NCBI GenBank assembly: GCA_026545225.1
Contig: CM048845.1
Coordinates: forward strand, 88,253,033-88,317,032
Source: Cornus controversa
Lineage: Eukaryota; Streptophyta; Magnoliopsida; Cornales; Cornaceae
Length of the DNA stretch: 64,000 bases
Reading direction: 5' to 3'
The notes below the pieces were generated by a model. That model ran no database searches. It was not told the origin of the DNA and was given only the letters and a program-made list of their open reading frames with translations. The translations under genes were made by a program, and so were the position numbers. Shown piece after piece: positions 1 to 11,639 of the stretch; within the stretch, counting starts at the first letter, position 1, and every line of letters starts with the position of its first letter.

Positions 1-1725
1 AAGAGGTTCATTTGATATACTTTTCTCACTTAGTGGAAGTGTGTGTGTGAAACTGGATGGACGGTGAAAATTGCTGCAATGGGTATGAATTTTTTTTCCT
101 GACCATATTTATTATTCTTTCTTTCAGCACTAATATTTTCTGTCATTTTGTTACCGCATTTTTTTTTAAAAAAAAAATCCATATAAAATGGCACATGGCA
201 ATTCCTGGGGTTTCACAAATGTGCCTTTGCCTAATGTTGTCTTTTGGAGCCCTTCAATCATCCACCATAAAATCTTGAAACACTTTGTCTCATGTATTCT
301 ATGAAAATGTTGCTTTTTGGTATCCCAATATTACGCTCCATACACTCGAAGGTCTTGTTTGCAGAATCTGATTGGTTCGCAACCACCAGATGATACCATA
401 GGAGGGCATTTGATAATCACAATTTCCCATGGATAACATCCTTTGTTTCTCACTTCTTAATGACATGCTATCTATCATTAAAAGCCACCCTACTTTTTTC
501 GGAAATAAAGCCACCCTCTTTTTTACCGCAACTAAATTATTTTTTTTGCTGTATCTGCTTTATTACAGTTTTTCTGAAGACCATAAACTTGAATTATGAC
601 TTAAAATGGAAAATTTTTACATCTACTTTTTCTTTAATCTCATTAACTAACTGTGTAACATCTATAAAATGGGTATATCAGGACTCCTGAATTTAATATA
701 AATAATCAAATCTTTCGTAGTTCATATCATTCAGCCTTTTTGTTTTTTGTTTTCCTGTCAAGTATAAGTTTTATGCATACAACTAGTTTAACATTCTTTA
801 TTTATTTACACTTTTTTTAGTTGTTATCAAGACTCATAAAGTTCTCTTGGTGTCTGTTGACCTGATCAATGATTATTCTCTTCATTGTTTTCCTTCCTCC
901 AACTGAGGCACTCGAATTTTCTTTAAAATACACAATGTTATCCCTCTAACCTTCCCGTGACATCCTTGTTCACAATTTGTGGCTCTGTTTCTTATCTCTA
1001 TGAGGAATCTTGATGGCTCAGAGTCAAAAAGAGATTTGGCAAATCAAGCTACATTGATGTTATGGAATTTTTAGAAACATAGATCTTTTCATAAATTAAT
1101 GCTCTATCTTTGCTCCTGGAAATCCATTGAGTTAATTCTAAGACCTTTCAAGTCGCTTATGAAACCAGCAAGATTTAGCTTGTAGCCTTGTACAATTGGT
1201 GCACTAAAACCAGTTCAGAATATGAGTTAATTCCAACAAAGAAATATGATATTTTCTTGTTGGTCATGTAAGCTTTTGCCGAAGCAGTACTGCATCACTA
1301 AAAAGAGTTAGATGAGTATTCTGGAAATAACAAACCCTGTTCACAAGATTAATCTTATGGTAGTTTGGAATGAAGCTTATTCTACCCCAAGCTGCTTTTT
1401 AATATATCAAATGTCGTTGGACCAAATGAAATTTAGAACTTCACAACCAATCATTTTCCTTTTTTTCAATTGGTATGAATTGTTATATGTTAAGGTCATC
1501 CATTCTTCCAAGTCATGGAAATTGCTGTAGGGCGTTCATGCTTGGGTTCCCTGTAATTGCCAAGTGAGAAGCAAATTTTTATGAAAGGCCGGAAACTTGA
1601 TTTGGTGCCTGTCATCTTAGCTTTCTTTTCAACCTCGTGTCCCATTTTTACCTCTCTTTTCTTGATGCTCCTCATATTACACACACACCAATAATGCTAC
1701 TAATTATGTTGCATTATGATTGCAG
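1..1725 (+). other. Intron DNA upstream of the first visible CCMH exon
   Basis: No exon could be supported here. The stretch is AT-rich with long T runs and ends in an ordinary 3' splice site (tgcag at 1721-1725) joined to the CCMH exon at 1726. The N-terminal part of CCMH, with the RCxxC motif known for the family, is not found, so the earlier exons should lie left of the window. The short open frames here show no recognisable protein. Confidence 0.6.
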
Positions 1726-2143
1726 TTAATTCGTGATGAAATTCAGTCTGGTAAAACTGACAAAGAGATTTATAAAAAGCTTGAGGATGATTATGGGGAG
1801 ACAGTACTTTATGCACCGAAGTTTGATTTGCAGACTGCAGCTTTATGGCTATCGCCGGTGAGTTTAAGAGGACCATTGTAATCTTTTCTTTTCTCTTTTA
1901 TATTCATTCAGAAAGTTGGGTTTTTTTTTGGATCAGCTTCTTGTTGCGGGTACCGCTGCAGGAATATGGGCCTTCAACAAGCACAAGCAAAAGACTAATG
2001 CGCACATCATGGCTTTGAACCTTGTAAGAGGTGTTCCATTGACTCCTAATGAGAAGCAAACCATGCTAGAGCTCCTCACGCCTCCTCCTTCAGAACGAAC
2101 TACTCTTTCCTCCTCTTGGTGGAAGAAGTGGGTTGGCCTATGA
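1726..2143 (+). CDS. CCMH: CcmH, mitochondrial cytochrome c maturation protein (3' part, two exons)
   Basis: Two exons, 1726-1857 and 1937-2143, join in phase 0 with a GT-AG intron of 79 bases. The first encodes 44 residues starting LIRDEI and containing DKEIYKKLEDDYGETVLYAP, then KFDLQTAALWLSP. The second continues LLVAG and the rest of a membrane segment, then the matrix-side or intermembrane-side tail with GVPLTPNEKQ, and ends in TGA at 2141-2143. This matches the C-terminal half of plant CcmH, an inner-membrane component of system I cytochrome c maturation, which handles the apocytochrome CxxCH cysteines and works with the CcmF subunits. The thioredoxin-like RCxxC motif belongs to upstream exons that are not in the window. 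The C-terminal tail, with SSSWWKKWVGL, is somewhat longer than I recall for Arabidopsis. The gene looks intact as far as it is visible. Identification is from memory of the family, and the exon joins are seen directly. Confidence 0.9.
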
Positions 2144-2724
2144 TTTGGTCAAGAGGAAATAACTGCTGGGTGCACTGTTCCGGCACCTGCTTCGTTCGGT
2201 TCTGATACAGCTATCTTCTCATCACTTTTATCTGACTCAGCTCTGAAATATGTGGTGGGAAACTAAAGAGATAAAATTGTCCCCCAGTTTGCAAATAGGA
2301 GAACTAGCTAGTTGATGAGTTCCATGGATTTTTAGTTTGGTGGCCTTGACTAGGTCTTTATGATAAAAAAAACCTTTAGATTAATTATCACATATAATTT
2401 TGTTTTCTAGTTAGTGTCCAAATTTAGAAGGCAATTAAGAATATTGTTCAGGAATGTGTTTACTTTATTGTTTCCTTCATGTATTTATAAAATAGTGTAT
2501 GATCCTACTTATTAATTTATAACAATTAATTTTAAAGCAATTGGACTATGTTGAGTTCAAATTTGATTAATTAAATAAAATAAGCGATATACTATTAAAA
2601 CAATTTATTTTCACTGTAAATAGTGAAAGATACTTTATTAAATTTAGTTATCCATGAAGCAAATTACAAAATTATTATACTGCATTCAACACCCTCTAGA
2701 AGGCTAGAAACCAAACTGGGGAAA
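2144..2724. other. CCMH 3' UTR and AT-rich spacer
   Basis: This holds the 3' UTR of CCMH and then AT-rich spacer. The segment at about 2310-2490 is the part that reappears, diverged, next to the exon copy at 3606-3775. No gene is seen. Confidence 0.5.
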
Positions 2725-2990
2725 GAGCTTTTAGGTCCTATTTGGCAAAGCTACCAAGACATGTCTGTCTATAGCAATCCTAAACAGTTGTGGAAACCTA
2801 TCTGTCAAAATAGAGTTACCACACCAGTGATCCTCCCAAAATCTCACATTCCTACCACTCCTAACACTCCTAACTTTGAAGCGAATGTGTTTGGGAACGG
2901 CAAGAGTACGATTCTTTTCGTCGTGTTCCACGGACGACGTCAAAGTGTAGATGCTCAAAAACGATAAATATGAAATTCCGAAACACCACA
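2725..2990 (-). mobile_element. L1-type LINE ORF2 fragment
   Basis: The reverse strand reads a stretch with RNVRFWEDHWCGNSILTDRF followed by PQLFRIAIDRHVLVA. The pattern VRFWEDxWxG...L...FP.L..IA is typical of the C-terminal region of ORF2 proteins of plant L1 LINEs, which lies after the reverse transcriptase. Only this short part is present. No endonuclease or reverse transcriptase core is seen nearby, so it is a truncated remnant. The opposite-strand 114-residue open frame at 2623-2967 is a shadow of it. Confidence 0.6.
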
Positions 2991-3467
2991 CTCAAATTCT
3001 TGCATAAACAACAACTGAATGTATATTGAATTTAGACAAAATATAGACTAGTTTGCTTTCTTCTTTTTTTATAGACAGGAAATAGAAAATCAGCCCCTTC
3101 TTTCTCTTCCTTTCTTTCTCTTTATAGTGCTTTCTTCTTTTTGTCCTTATCTTCCACCTGGCTTGTCCTTCTCTCCCTCTTGGATATTTCAGAGGTCTCA
3201 TCCCCCCTCATCATTGTGTTAGGCTTTTGTAGGTCTTATCTCAATATGGATGATAATTATCATTTGAAGTAGGAGGTGGGGTACAATAATGATAGTCCAG
3301 CAAGTGACGAATGTAAGTTTGTCGGGGTGGGTTTTATCTTGTCTGATGATGGCCCACGTCATCCTGACTGGGTGTGTTGGGCTGGGTCTTACGATGTGGG
3401 GTTTGGGCTTGTTCTATGGATGGGTGGGATTGGATTAGCTCTGTGCCCTTTGTGTTTGGGGGTCCAC
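2991..3467. other. Spacer with pyrimidine-rich tract
   Basis: Spacer DNA with a CT-rich stretch at about 3055-3180. No gene or clear repeat boundary was recognised. Confidence 0.4.
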
Positions 3468-3775
3468 AATATTCATTCATGAAGTTGTTCTCATTTCTGT
3501 ACAGTGGGTTTTGGACCAGCTTCTTGTTGTGGGTACTTCACTTCAACAAGTACAGGCAAAAGACTAATGTGCATGCATATCATGGCTTTGAACCTTGTAA
3601 GAGGTGTTCCATGGTTTTTTAGTTAGGTAGGTGGCTTTGACTTGGTCCTTATGATGAAGGAAGCTTCATATTATTATGACATATAATTTTGTATTCTAGT
3701 TAGTTTTCAAATTTAGAAGACTGTGTGATAAGAATATAGTTCAGGAATGTGTTTACTTTATTGTTTCGTGTTTAA
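3468..3775 (+). pseudogene. Partial duplicate of the CCMH last exon and 3' UTR
   Basis: From about 3505 the sequence repeats the end of CCMH intron plus last exon (compare 1912-2040). It shares the acceptor-like cag, cttcttgttg, ggcaaaagactaatg, and catggctttgaaccttgtaa. At gttccat (3606-3612) it jumps to the sequence that in the parent follows the second gttccat (2319-2325), so 286 bases of the parent are missing. It then follows the parental 3' UTR (ttcaggaatgtgtttacttt in both) to about 3770. The copy has lost a further piece after ggtac and has many substitutions. It cannot encode a CcmH domain. It is a tandem, same-strand fossil about 1.5 kb from its parent. Confidence 0.85.
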
Positions 3776-4663
3776 AATATTTTTTTCCTGACTATGAGCT
3801 TTGATTATATCATATAACTTGTCTGAATTAAACTCTCTTGAAGCAGCTTTCTTTGTTCCTATCTCTACACCAAACCCACCTTCACAAATTGGAAGTCCAC
3901 TTTCTTCTGGGTCCCTCTTAAGGTTGTAATGACTATCTTGTAAAGATTATTATATTATTTTAATCGGGTATATTTTGCATCTCATGTGAAGAGTGGAAAA
4001 TTGGTGTGTAAAGAAGGCAAGAGACAGTCCAAAACCAACATGAAATGAAAAGATAAGGAAATAATTTTAAAAAATTAAATATATTAAAAGATATGACTTA
4101 TATGATAAAAAATAGTAAAAAAAAGAGAATTCACATATACATTTGTACTGAATAAAAGGATAATGATGAATGCTTTGGAGTTGACTAGTGCTAAGATACA
4201 GAAGGCAGTTACTTGTCCTTTCTCTACTTTTCTTTGGTCAACCAGCAACAGGGCCATAGTATTTTCAATGATACCACTATCAGAAATCAAAGTCATGTAT
4301 GAAAGATATCAGCAGTCTTCCATAAGTACGGCTGTATCATCTGGCTAAATGAAATGCATTTAAAACTAAGGGAGTGGTATTCAAAGCTGAGTGGCATTGG
4401 TCATAGACTTGGAATAGTAACATGGTCCCCTCAATTTTGTATCTCTTGCTAGTGTTTACATGAAGGTTCATTTATATTGGCATTGGACTTCAATCGTTTG
4501 AAAAGTCTTATCTCATTTTATATATTTTGCTTCTTGGACAAGTTCTTTGCAATTCATAGAAAGGAGCTTGATGTTATAGGTTCTCCAGTATCAAGATCCT
4601 TGCAAAAACAGGAACATATTCTAGTTTGTCTGAGTGCTTGGTTGAATTGCTACTTCTGATTAA
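3776..4663. other. Intergenic region upstream of the PLAC8 gene
   Basis: AT-rich spacer with no recognisable coding or repeat structure. It presumably holds the promoter and 5' UTR of the PLAC8 gene, but no TATA box could be assigned with confidence. Confidence 0.4.
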
Positions 4664-6300
4664 ATGGGTAGAATTCAAGCCACTGAAGAAGTAGAAACTC
4701 CACAGTTTGGTGAACCGGTTGGCTCATTTCCTCTGAAACTGCAAACAGAAGAGAGTCTGTCACTTGGAAAACCCTGGTCCACGGGGTTATTCGATTGCCA
4801 TGAAAACCAGACAAATGGTATTCTTGTCTGTTTACTTGATTATGTGCTTTTAAACTTGTTTATAGCTTGGTATTTATGCTAGAATCTTTTTATGAAGACA
4901 AACCTGTTTAAATCTCTTAAAGACTTCATAAAGGAAAGATGTATTAAAACCTCTAGTTCGAACTCATAGACGATAGATACAATTTTTTGCTCTGTTACAA
5001 TATAAAACAAATTGAGGGATTACTTTGGCTGATCATTATAGTCAAAATACTAATCAGTATTGTTTTAATACAGAAGGTACTGATCAATAATATTTTAGTT
5101 GTTTTGCTATATAGAGAGGAGTGACAGGAAATATGGAGCCTGATTATACTGTCTCGAATTTTTTGAAGGAGTATTTTGGTATTTTCATACTTTTTATATA
5201 GTCTTAGGAGGTGCCAATAAATACAATCTTAACCTTATTCTGTGTGTCTTGCATTTTTGATCTTCTTTTCAGTTAATTTTTGGGGTTCTCTCCATGAAAA
5301 TTCTCTCTCTCTTTTTTTTTTCTTTGTTAAATCCTTTTGGCAGCTGTAATGACGGCGTTTCTACCTTGTGTAACGTTTGGTCAGATAGCAGAGGTGTTAG
5401 ATGATGGAGAAATGAGTAAGGCTTATTTTCCTATCTACTTCAATTTCCTTTTCCTCTCATTAGTGATTTTTTTTTTCTTTCAATGGTTCATAAATGTCGA
5501 AATGACTCTACAGTAATGGAGATCATTTGCAATATGTTGAGCCTTGTTATAAAGTTGCGATTCATAATAGAATGTTGTTTGCAGCTTGTCCTTTGGGGAG
5601 TTTCATTTACCTCTTGATGATGCCTGCTTTGTGCTCTCAATGGGTTATGGGGTCAAAGTATAGAACAAAGCTGAGGAAGAAATATGATTTGGTTGAAGCA
5701 CCATATGAAGATGTGATCTCTCATATCTTCTGTCCATGTTGTTCCCTTTGTCAGGAGTTCAGAGAGCTCAAGAACAGAGGACTTGATCCTGCTCTAGGTA
5801 AACACTACACATACCCTCTTGGTTAGCTAATTCATGAGTCAAACACACCAAAACACACATGGATATATCATACATTATGTCTATGTATATATATATATGG
5901 TAGGGCTATGCTACTCTTGGTGGATGTCCTTGAAAGAAAATCCAAGGAAGAGTTTCATTTTGACTCTCAACTCTTTCTGCTAAATATTCATAGCACTTCT
6001 AGTAGTAGTCATTATCATCACCACCACTGCTGTGAGTTTCTTTCCCCAATTAAGTTCCTTTGGCTTTCAAAAATGGAGCTGAGCTTGAAGTGTTGGCTTT
6101 GGCTATGACAGATCTTCTGAACAACTCTTGGCATTTTAGGTTCACAATTTTGAAATGTCCCAATGAATAAGTGTTAACATATATATATGTGTGTAAATTT
6201 ACCTCATGTAGGATGGAATGGAATCCTTGCTGAACAACAGGGAAGACAATATCAAGATCAACGGCTGCAGATTCCTCCAACTCAAAAGATGTCTTCTTGA
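4664..6300 (+). CDS. PLAC8-domain protein, cell number regulator / plant cadmium resistance family
   Basis: Four exons (4664-4817, 5344-5415, 5585-5797, 6212-6300) give a 175-residue protein. All three introns are GT-AG and in frame. The PLAC8 (DUF614) domain runs from about residue 38 ([14 protein letters not shown]) to 150. It includes [20 protein letters not shown], a hydrophobic segment at about 78-98 ([20 protein letters not shown]), the basic [13 protein letters not shown], and a Cys cluster [18 protein letters not shown] at about 124-141. The family consists of small plasma-membrane proteins that affect metal (Cd, Zn) export or organ cell number. The first Cys of the usual CCxxxxCPC or CLxxxxCPC motif is absent here (AVMTAFLPC), which I recall from the CNR6/PCR10-like subgroup, so the subgroup is likely but not certain. 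The start is the first Met in frame with the domain. The C-terminus is short and polar with an [10 protein letters not shown] run. Confidence 0.85.
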
Positions 6301-6478
6301 GTTAAAGTTGTGATTTCTCATTTAAGAATGTCAATTTCTTCTTTTTTCCATTTCATATTTGATGTTTGGTGTTTGAAGTTCTGTTCATTGAAATCAGGAG
6401 ATATGAAGGTGTTACCTTCCGAAACTCCCTATATATATACTACAAGCATGTTTTCTTCCAACACACTCTCTCTCTTTA

Positions 6479-7456
6479 CATGATTATAAAGTATTTTACC
6501 ACTTGATCTATACATTTGTGCGGAAAAAAATATATATACATCTGAATTTCTATGTACTGAATGGCTAGATTTGCCCACTTTATGAAATAACTAGTCAAGG
6601 CCGAATCTATTTTAAGGTATGTTTGGGAGGGCTATCTTGCTCTGTTAAACGGGCTTCCATGCCCTAATAATTCATCTCCATGAAAAAAAAATAAAAGTTG
6701 TAAAGGGTAACATTGTAAAAGGAAAATTGTTTTACTCATGGAAGGACTTCTTGAATTTTGCCACCAAACACATGAAATGACTTTTTAATTTTAAAGGACT
6801 TATCAAATTGGCATTTGCGAAATATCTTTTCTGTGTCAAAGACATTCCTCCAAACTCATTCATGTAAAGGCCTTCTTACTAAAAGAGCTTTTGGTATCAA
6901 GAAGCCCTCCCAAATGGTACCTTCTTCCATCTTATTACATGGACTATATGGATTAAAACAAAACCAATCAGATTAAAGTCATTATAAAAAAAAAACTTTG
7001 ATTAAAGTTGATCAATATCTACATGATTATAAAGTATTTTACCACTTGATCTATACATTTGTGCGGAAAAAAAATTTATACATTTGAATTTCTATGATAA
7101 GACTGAATGGCTAGATTTACCCACTTTATGAAATAATGCCAATCTATTTAGGGTATGTTTGGGAGGGCTATCTTGGCGTGTTAAATGGGCTTCCATGCCT
7201 TAATAATTCATCTCCTGAAAATAAAATAAAAGTTGTAAGGGTAACATTGTAAAAGGAAAATTGTTTCACTCAAGAAAGGATTTCTTGAATTTTGCCACCA
7301 AACACATGAAATGACTTTTTGATTTAAAAGGACTTATCAAAGTGGCATTTGCGAAACATCTTTTCTGTGTCAAAGACATTCCTCCAAACTCATTCACGTA
7401 ACGACCTTCTTACTAAAAGAGCTTTTGGTATCAAGAAGCCCTTCCAAATGGTACCC
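6479..7456. repeat. Tandem duplication, two ~440-bp copies
   Basis: Copy A (6479-6921) and copy B (7021-7456) begin with the same acatgattataaagtatttt and end with the same ggtatcaagaagccc and caaatggtacc. They share nearly all the sequence between, including ctatacatttgtgcggaaa and gggagggctatctt. About 100 unrelated bases lie between them (6922-7020). No coding potential is seen. Confidence 0.85.
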
Positions 7457-7705
7457 TAGTATTCTTTTAATCCATGAAATCTATATGGTGTGATGAGGTG
7501 ATATGGGACCACCATAGAATTTTGTGATGAATATTTGGAAGAAAAAAAATCATGATTTAGATCAACCCTGTGGACTTATACCACGCCAGAGTAGCTCATT
7601 ATGACTTATAAAAATTGACAAATAAACCCTTCGATATCCTATCAAATCTTATCCAAAACGAGTTGTGATCATCATCATCATCTTTGTCTTAATTCCATAT
7701 GAATT

Positions 7706-7998
7706 GGGTCGACCTCATGAATTTTCCAATTAAGTGAGAATTATCAAGAAGATTTGACATAAGTTTTACAGTTAGTTGTCCTAAGTGACACTAACCCATC
7801 TCCTTTACACATCCGGTCTGGGGTACCCGTAACGAGAAAGTGAAGAATGGGGTCGACCTCATGAATTTTTTCCAATTAAGTAAGAATTATCAAGAAGATT
7901 TGACATAAGTTTTATAGTTAGTTGTCCTAAGTGACGCTAACCCATCTTTTTTGCACATCCGGTTTGGGGTACCAGTAATGAGAAAGTGAAGGCAAAAT
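7706..7998. repeat. Tandem duplication, two ~145-bp copies
   Basis: Copies at 7706-7847 and 7850-7998 both start ggtcgacctcatgaatttt, share tcaagaagatttgacataag, and end near ggggtacc.gtaa.gagaaag. They differ by a few substitutions and small gaps, so the duplication is fairly young. No gene is seen. Confidence 0.85.
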
Positions 7999-8010
7999 CC
8001 AGAATGAGTT

Positions 8011-8011
<1 letters not shown>

Positions 8012-8062
<51 letters not shown>

Positions 8063-8092
8063 CGCGCGCGCACGCGCACACGCACACACACA
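8012..8092. repeat. Compound microsatellite (TA)n(CA)n(CG)n
   Basis: About 21 TA units are followed by mixed CA/CG dinucleotides. All are alternating pyrimidine-purine, a composition able to form left-handed or cruciform DNA. The open frames across it are artefacts of the repeat. Confidence 0.95.
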
Positions 8093-8384
8093 TCGAGGAG
8101 ATGTGTTGAAATCCAAGGCCAAGTTCCTGTTAGTAGTATGATGCAATGATGTAGAACTCAATATCTTAATATTCAGGGAATGTAACACATTTTTTAAAAA
8201 TAAGAAGAGGAATAGCAATGCAACACAGATGATGTTGAATTGCTTTTATCAAATCAATTAGCTTAGATCATAGGAGCTAAGTTGATATATTATTTTTAGT
8301 CTCAAATCCCAATCAGGGTTTGGGCCATTCCAACGAGAATAATGAGAGATGAGATTTACAAACTATTAATATCATATTACATTT

Positions 8385-8520
8385 TAAAAGACAAATGGGC
8401 ATTAGTTCAGATAGTATGATCTATCCTCTCTAAAGAAGAGGTTGAGAGTTCGAGCCTTACTATTAACAGTATTGTAGGTGTGTGCACATTTGCTTGAGAA
8501 CAATTTAAAAGAAAAATAAA
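8385..8520 (+). mobile_element. Probable tRNA-derived SINE
   Basis: tagttcagatag (8403-8414) resembles an internal polymerase III A box, and agttcgagcct (about 8447-8457) resembles a B box. The spacing of roughly 35 bases suits a tRNA-derived promoter, and an A-rich stretch closes the unit (about 8505-8520). The family could not be named and target repeats were not secured. Confidence 0.4.
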
Positions 8521-8935
8521 CTTTCTTCGAGGTTAGAATTCAATGACAAAAGCTGTGGCGGAGTGTGCAATTTACTTCAGAAGGAAAATTATTCTCCAAA
8601 AGAGACCATTATTTCCTAGACATAGCAAGTTGACTCAGTATATGGGCAACCCGATTGTCGTTGCAGAAAATCTAGTCTTAAAAATACTGAAAATGTTGGT
8701 TCAACAAAAACTTCATATCTTCTACTAACTGAGATCGACTCCATTAAGGCTGAAGAGCACTGTTAGAGATAATAATCCTGACAAAGTGACAAATAAGAGT
8801 CCTTGAGTGATAAGGAATTCTATTTGTTACATATAGAAGTTAGATGAGTAGTTATCAAGAATAATTATTTCATGTAAATTGAATTTTGAAATGTGTAACT
8901 TTATCTACTTTTAAACTTGTAACAAACTCTATCAC

Positions 8936-9365
8936 TTATGTAACATTAAGTCTAATGCAAGGGATAGAGTAACTAATGCAAGGGATAGAGTAACAAACTC
9001 TATCCCTTGCATTTGCTAATGTTGCTATCAAGCAAAATAACAAATTTTCTACCACTAGTGATGGTTCTCGTGGTTCATAAAATTTTCAAATAACAATAGT
9101 CGTGGTTGTGGACATGGGAGAAACAATGTCTTTTTTAATAATTTCCTAACAATAATACTTTAAACCAATGATGTCATTCTGTCATTCGTTATAACTTGTT
9201 ATCACAGGTTTGGTCATGTTTTTCAAGCAGATAATCATAATACTCTAATTAATCCTATTGTTAAAAAAATTGATGCATTACGAATTTTCATTCATTTTTA
9301 GAAGAGTGTAAAAAATATGTTTGCACATAGAATTAAGGTTATTCAAACTGATTGGGGGAGGCAAA
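8936..9365 (+). mobile_element. Ty1/Copia fossil: gag and integrase remnants
   Basis: Remnants read in the plus direction. A GAG-like stretch has a zinc-knuckle end (GRG-rich, then a CxxC..GH-like run near 9195-9230). Further on is an integrase-core remnant with RIKVIQTDWGG near 9330-9360. The element is internally deleted and clearly broken in several places. A short direct repeat plus its inverted copy (about 8950-9015) sits at its left edge. Confidence 0.55.
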
Positions 9366-9394
9366 TTAATATCGAGCATTTATAGAGTTATTAT

Positions 9395-9661
9395 TGTTAG
9401 TCGAGATTTATGCGTAGAATCATGGAATTTGATTTATTATATTAGCCGAGATATGATTAGTCTAGAATCATGGAATTTATTTTTATTTATGCATATACTT
9501 ATGCATAGAATCTGCTATGATTTTATTTGGTTTCTTTTCATGTAATATTTAACATGTGCTCTTTTCATATATAAATATCAGATCTGTGAATGAGTTAATA
9601 CACTCATTCAAGCATTTACATATTTCAGTTGTATCTTGTATTTATTCTTGGTATCAGAGCC
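9395..9661 (+). mobile_element. Copia LTR with tRNA-Met primer-binding site
   Basis: An LTR-like segment starting near tgttagtcgag (about 9395) runs up to tggtatcagagcc at 9649-9661. That is the primer-binding site complementary to initiator tRNA-Met used by most plant Copia elements. The segment contains a repeated agaatcatggaattt motif. The left boundary is uncertain. It does not match the LTR start at 10086, so it belongs to another element. Confidence 0.6.
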
Positions 9662-9939
9662 TAGTTTCTCTCCTCTTCCTTTCTCTTTTCTCTTGCTGTG
9701 ACTGCTTAGGTATAGAAAAATCTTAGGACAGTCGTCTGGTGTGTGCGACAATGTAGGAAAGATCTTTTCCTAAGTTCGGACCCCGTATTTTGGGGTATCT
9801 TCTTATCATCTGAAATGTACTAAGGTTTTCTCGGTGCTATTTGTGACTTGTTTGGGTTGCCGATGTGTTCGGTAGCATTGTTATTTGTCTTCGCTGTGTC
9901 TCCGATGATTTTATTTTCTTGTATTACCTTGTTCTTGGT

Positions 9940-10200
9940 TGGTTCTTTTATGTGAAGGATTTGGGTTCTTTTCGTTACTTCTTTGGCATTGAGGTTGCTC
10001 GCTCTCTCCACGGGATATCTCTTTCTCAGTTGTCTATAGTCAAGTTGAGCTCGGTTGATATCTTCGCTCCAACTTGAGGGGGAGTGTTGGAAATCAGACT
10101 TTATTTCCTTTCTTTTTACTTTTCCTTATTTTAAGGCTTGACTTTATTTCCTTTATTTTTTCTCTTATGTTAAGGCTTGATGTACTCCTTATGTTAAGGC
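9940..10200 (+). mobile_element. Copia fossil: RT remnant, polypurine tract and LTR start
   Basis: A short reverse-transcriptase remnant (VKDLGSFRYFFGIEVARS, about 9950-10007) resembles the Copia motif KDLG.L.YFLGIEVA. The segment at 10075-10087, ttgagggggagtg, is a polypurine tract leading into an LTR starting tgttggaaatcag at about 10086. The LTR contains a short triplicated aaggcttgatgt-like motif. The element is heavily deleted. Confidence 0.65.
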
Positions 10201-10203
10201 TTG

Positions 10204-11255
10204 ATGTAATTCTTATGTTATTAGCGTATTGAGATTAGGGTTTATAGAAAGAGAAGAAGATTGAGAGAGCAGTTTTGGAAATTTTCGTGTGAGAGTCTGC
10301 TACATTTTTTTCTCTCACATGCGTTTATATACACACACACACACACACAATTACTATTACAGTGCAATGACCACATTGCTCTTAAGTGAAATACTAATTA
10401 CAATATATATACATTCTAACACTCCTCCTCAAGTTGGTAAGAATATATTATATAATCCCAACTTGGAATAAATAAAACTTAACCGATTATGACTCAGAGC
10501 CTTAATAAACATATCAGCAAGTTGAACTTTAGATTTGACAAATGATGTAGAGATGTTTTCACTCAATATTTTGTCTCGAATAAAATGACAGTCAACTTCA
10601 ATGTGTTTGATTCTCTCGTGAAACACTAGATTGGATGCAATGTGAAAGGAGTTTTGACTGGCAAGCCAAGTTCTTTAAGGAAATGTTGTAGCCATGTTAA
10701 CTCACTAGAAGTATGGGTCATCACCCTATACTCAGCTTCAACACTAGATCGAGCTACTACTATATGCTTCTTACTTCTCCACGTAACTAGATTACCTCCT
10801 ACAAAGGTACAATATCCTGTAGAGGATCTCCTATTTGAGAGAGAACTAGTCCAATCAGCATATGTAAAACCTTCCACCCTAAGGTGTCCATTTGATCTAT
10901 ATAACAATCCAAGTGTTGGGGCTTGCTTAAGATATCGAATAATTCGAAGAATAACACTATGGTATGATACCTTAGGAGTTGTCATGAACTGACTCACAAC
11001 ACTGACTGTATATGAGATACCTGGTCATGTAATGGTAAGATAGATTAACGTCCCAACTAGACGACAATATGTACCAGAATCATCAAATAAATCTCCATCA
11101 TCATATAAAGGTTTATGATTCAGTTCCACAGGAGCATCAACCAAACGACCACTTAATAAGACTGTATCGCCAAAAATCACATGATTAAAAAAACAAAAAG
11201 GTAGTTTGACCATTGTCCCTCCCAATCTCGAACAACACCACCCCAAGCAGCCTCC
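10204..11255 (-). mobile_element. Copia fossil, reverse strand: RT end, RNase H, polypurine tract, LTR
   Basis: Reading leftwards on the minus strand, there is the end of the reverse transcriptase with RLVGTLIYLT (about 11030-11240). Then comes the RNase H domain with YADWTSSLSNRRSSTGY and SSVEAEYR (10626-10997), then its C-terminal end with KHIEVDCHFIRDKI (10429-10626). The tract ttgaggaggagtg (about 10421-10433) follows as polypurine tract, and an LTR starting TGTTAGAATG extends left to about 10204. It faces the plus-strand element at 9940-10200. It is 5'-truncated and broken in a few places. Confidence 0.8.
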
Positions 11256-11639
11256 CCCGAAATTCCCTTAAAATTCGTATCATAATGGATCTTTACTTAA
11301 CCCGCTATTGGAGGAACCCATTTAATATTGTCTTTAGCTTAGACTGCAAACGACTATCATCCATGAAGTGCAACCCATATTAATTCAAAGAAAATAAGAA
11401 AGCAAATTAGTATATAGTAAAATAACAATTATTGATAATAATAATAATAATACCTACAAATCATAATGTTGGAGGTGAATGGACTTTACTTGCAATTTAG
11501 CAACGGAGGGACCTACACGTAGGATCAGTATATCATAAATACTTTGGGATTGAGACCTGACTATCAATAAAGGATCCGGATAGGGCCTAGCTATTTGTGC
11601 TTCAAAACGACTCTGTTTTGAGGGAAAGAATCCTCGAAT

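Noticed and set aside
57-278. 73-residue open frame upstream of CCMH
   Set aside because: Low-complexity, spans T/A runs inside an intron, and has no family resemblance.
2623-2967. 114-residue plus-strand open frame
   Set aside because: The opposite strand carries the recognisable LINE sequence; this frame is its shadow.
7937-8218. Open frames with Arg/Ala and Tyr/Ile repeats
   Set aside because: Translation of the TA/CA/CG microsatellite.
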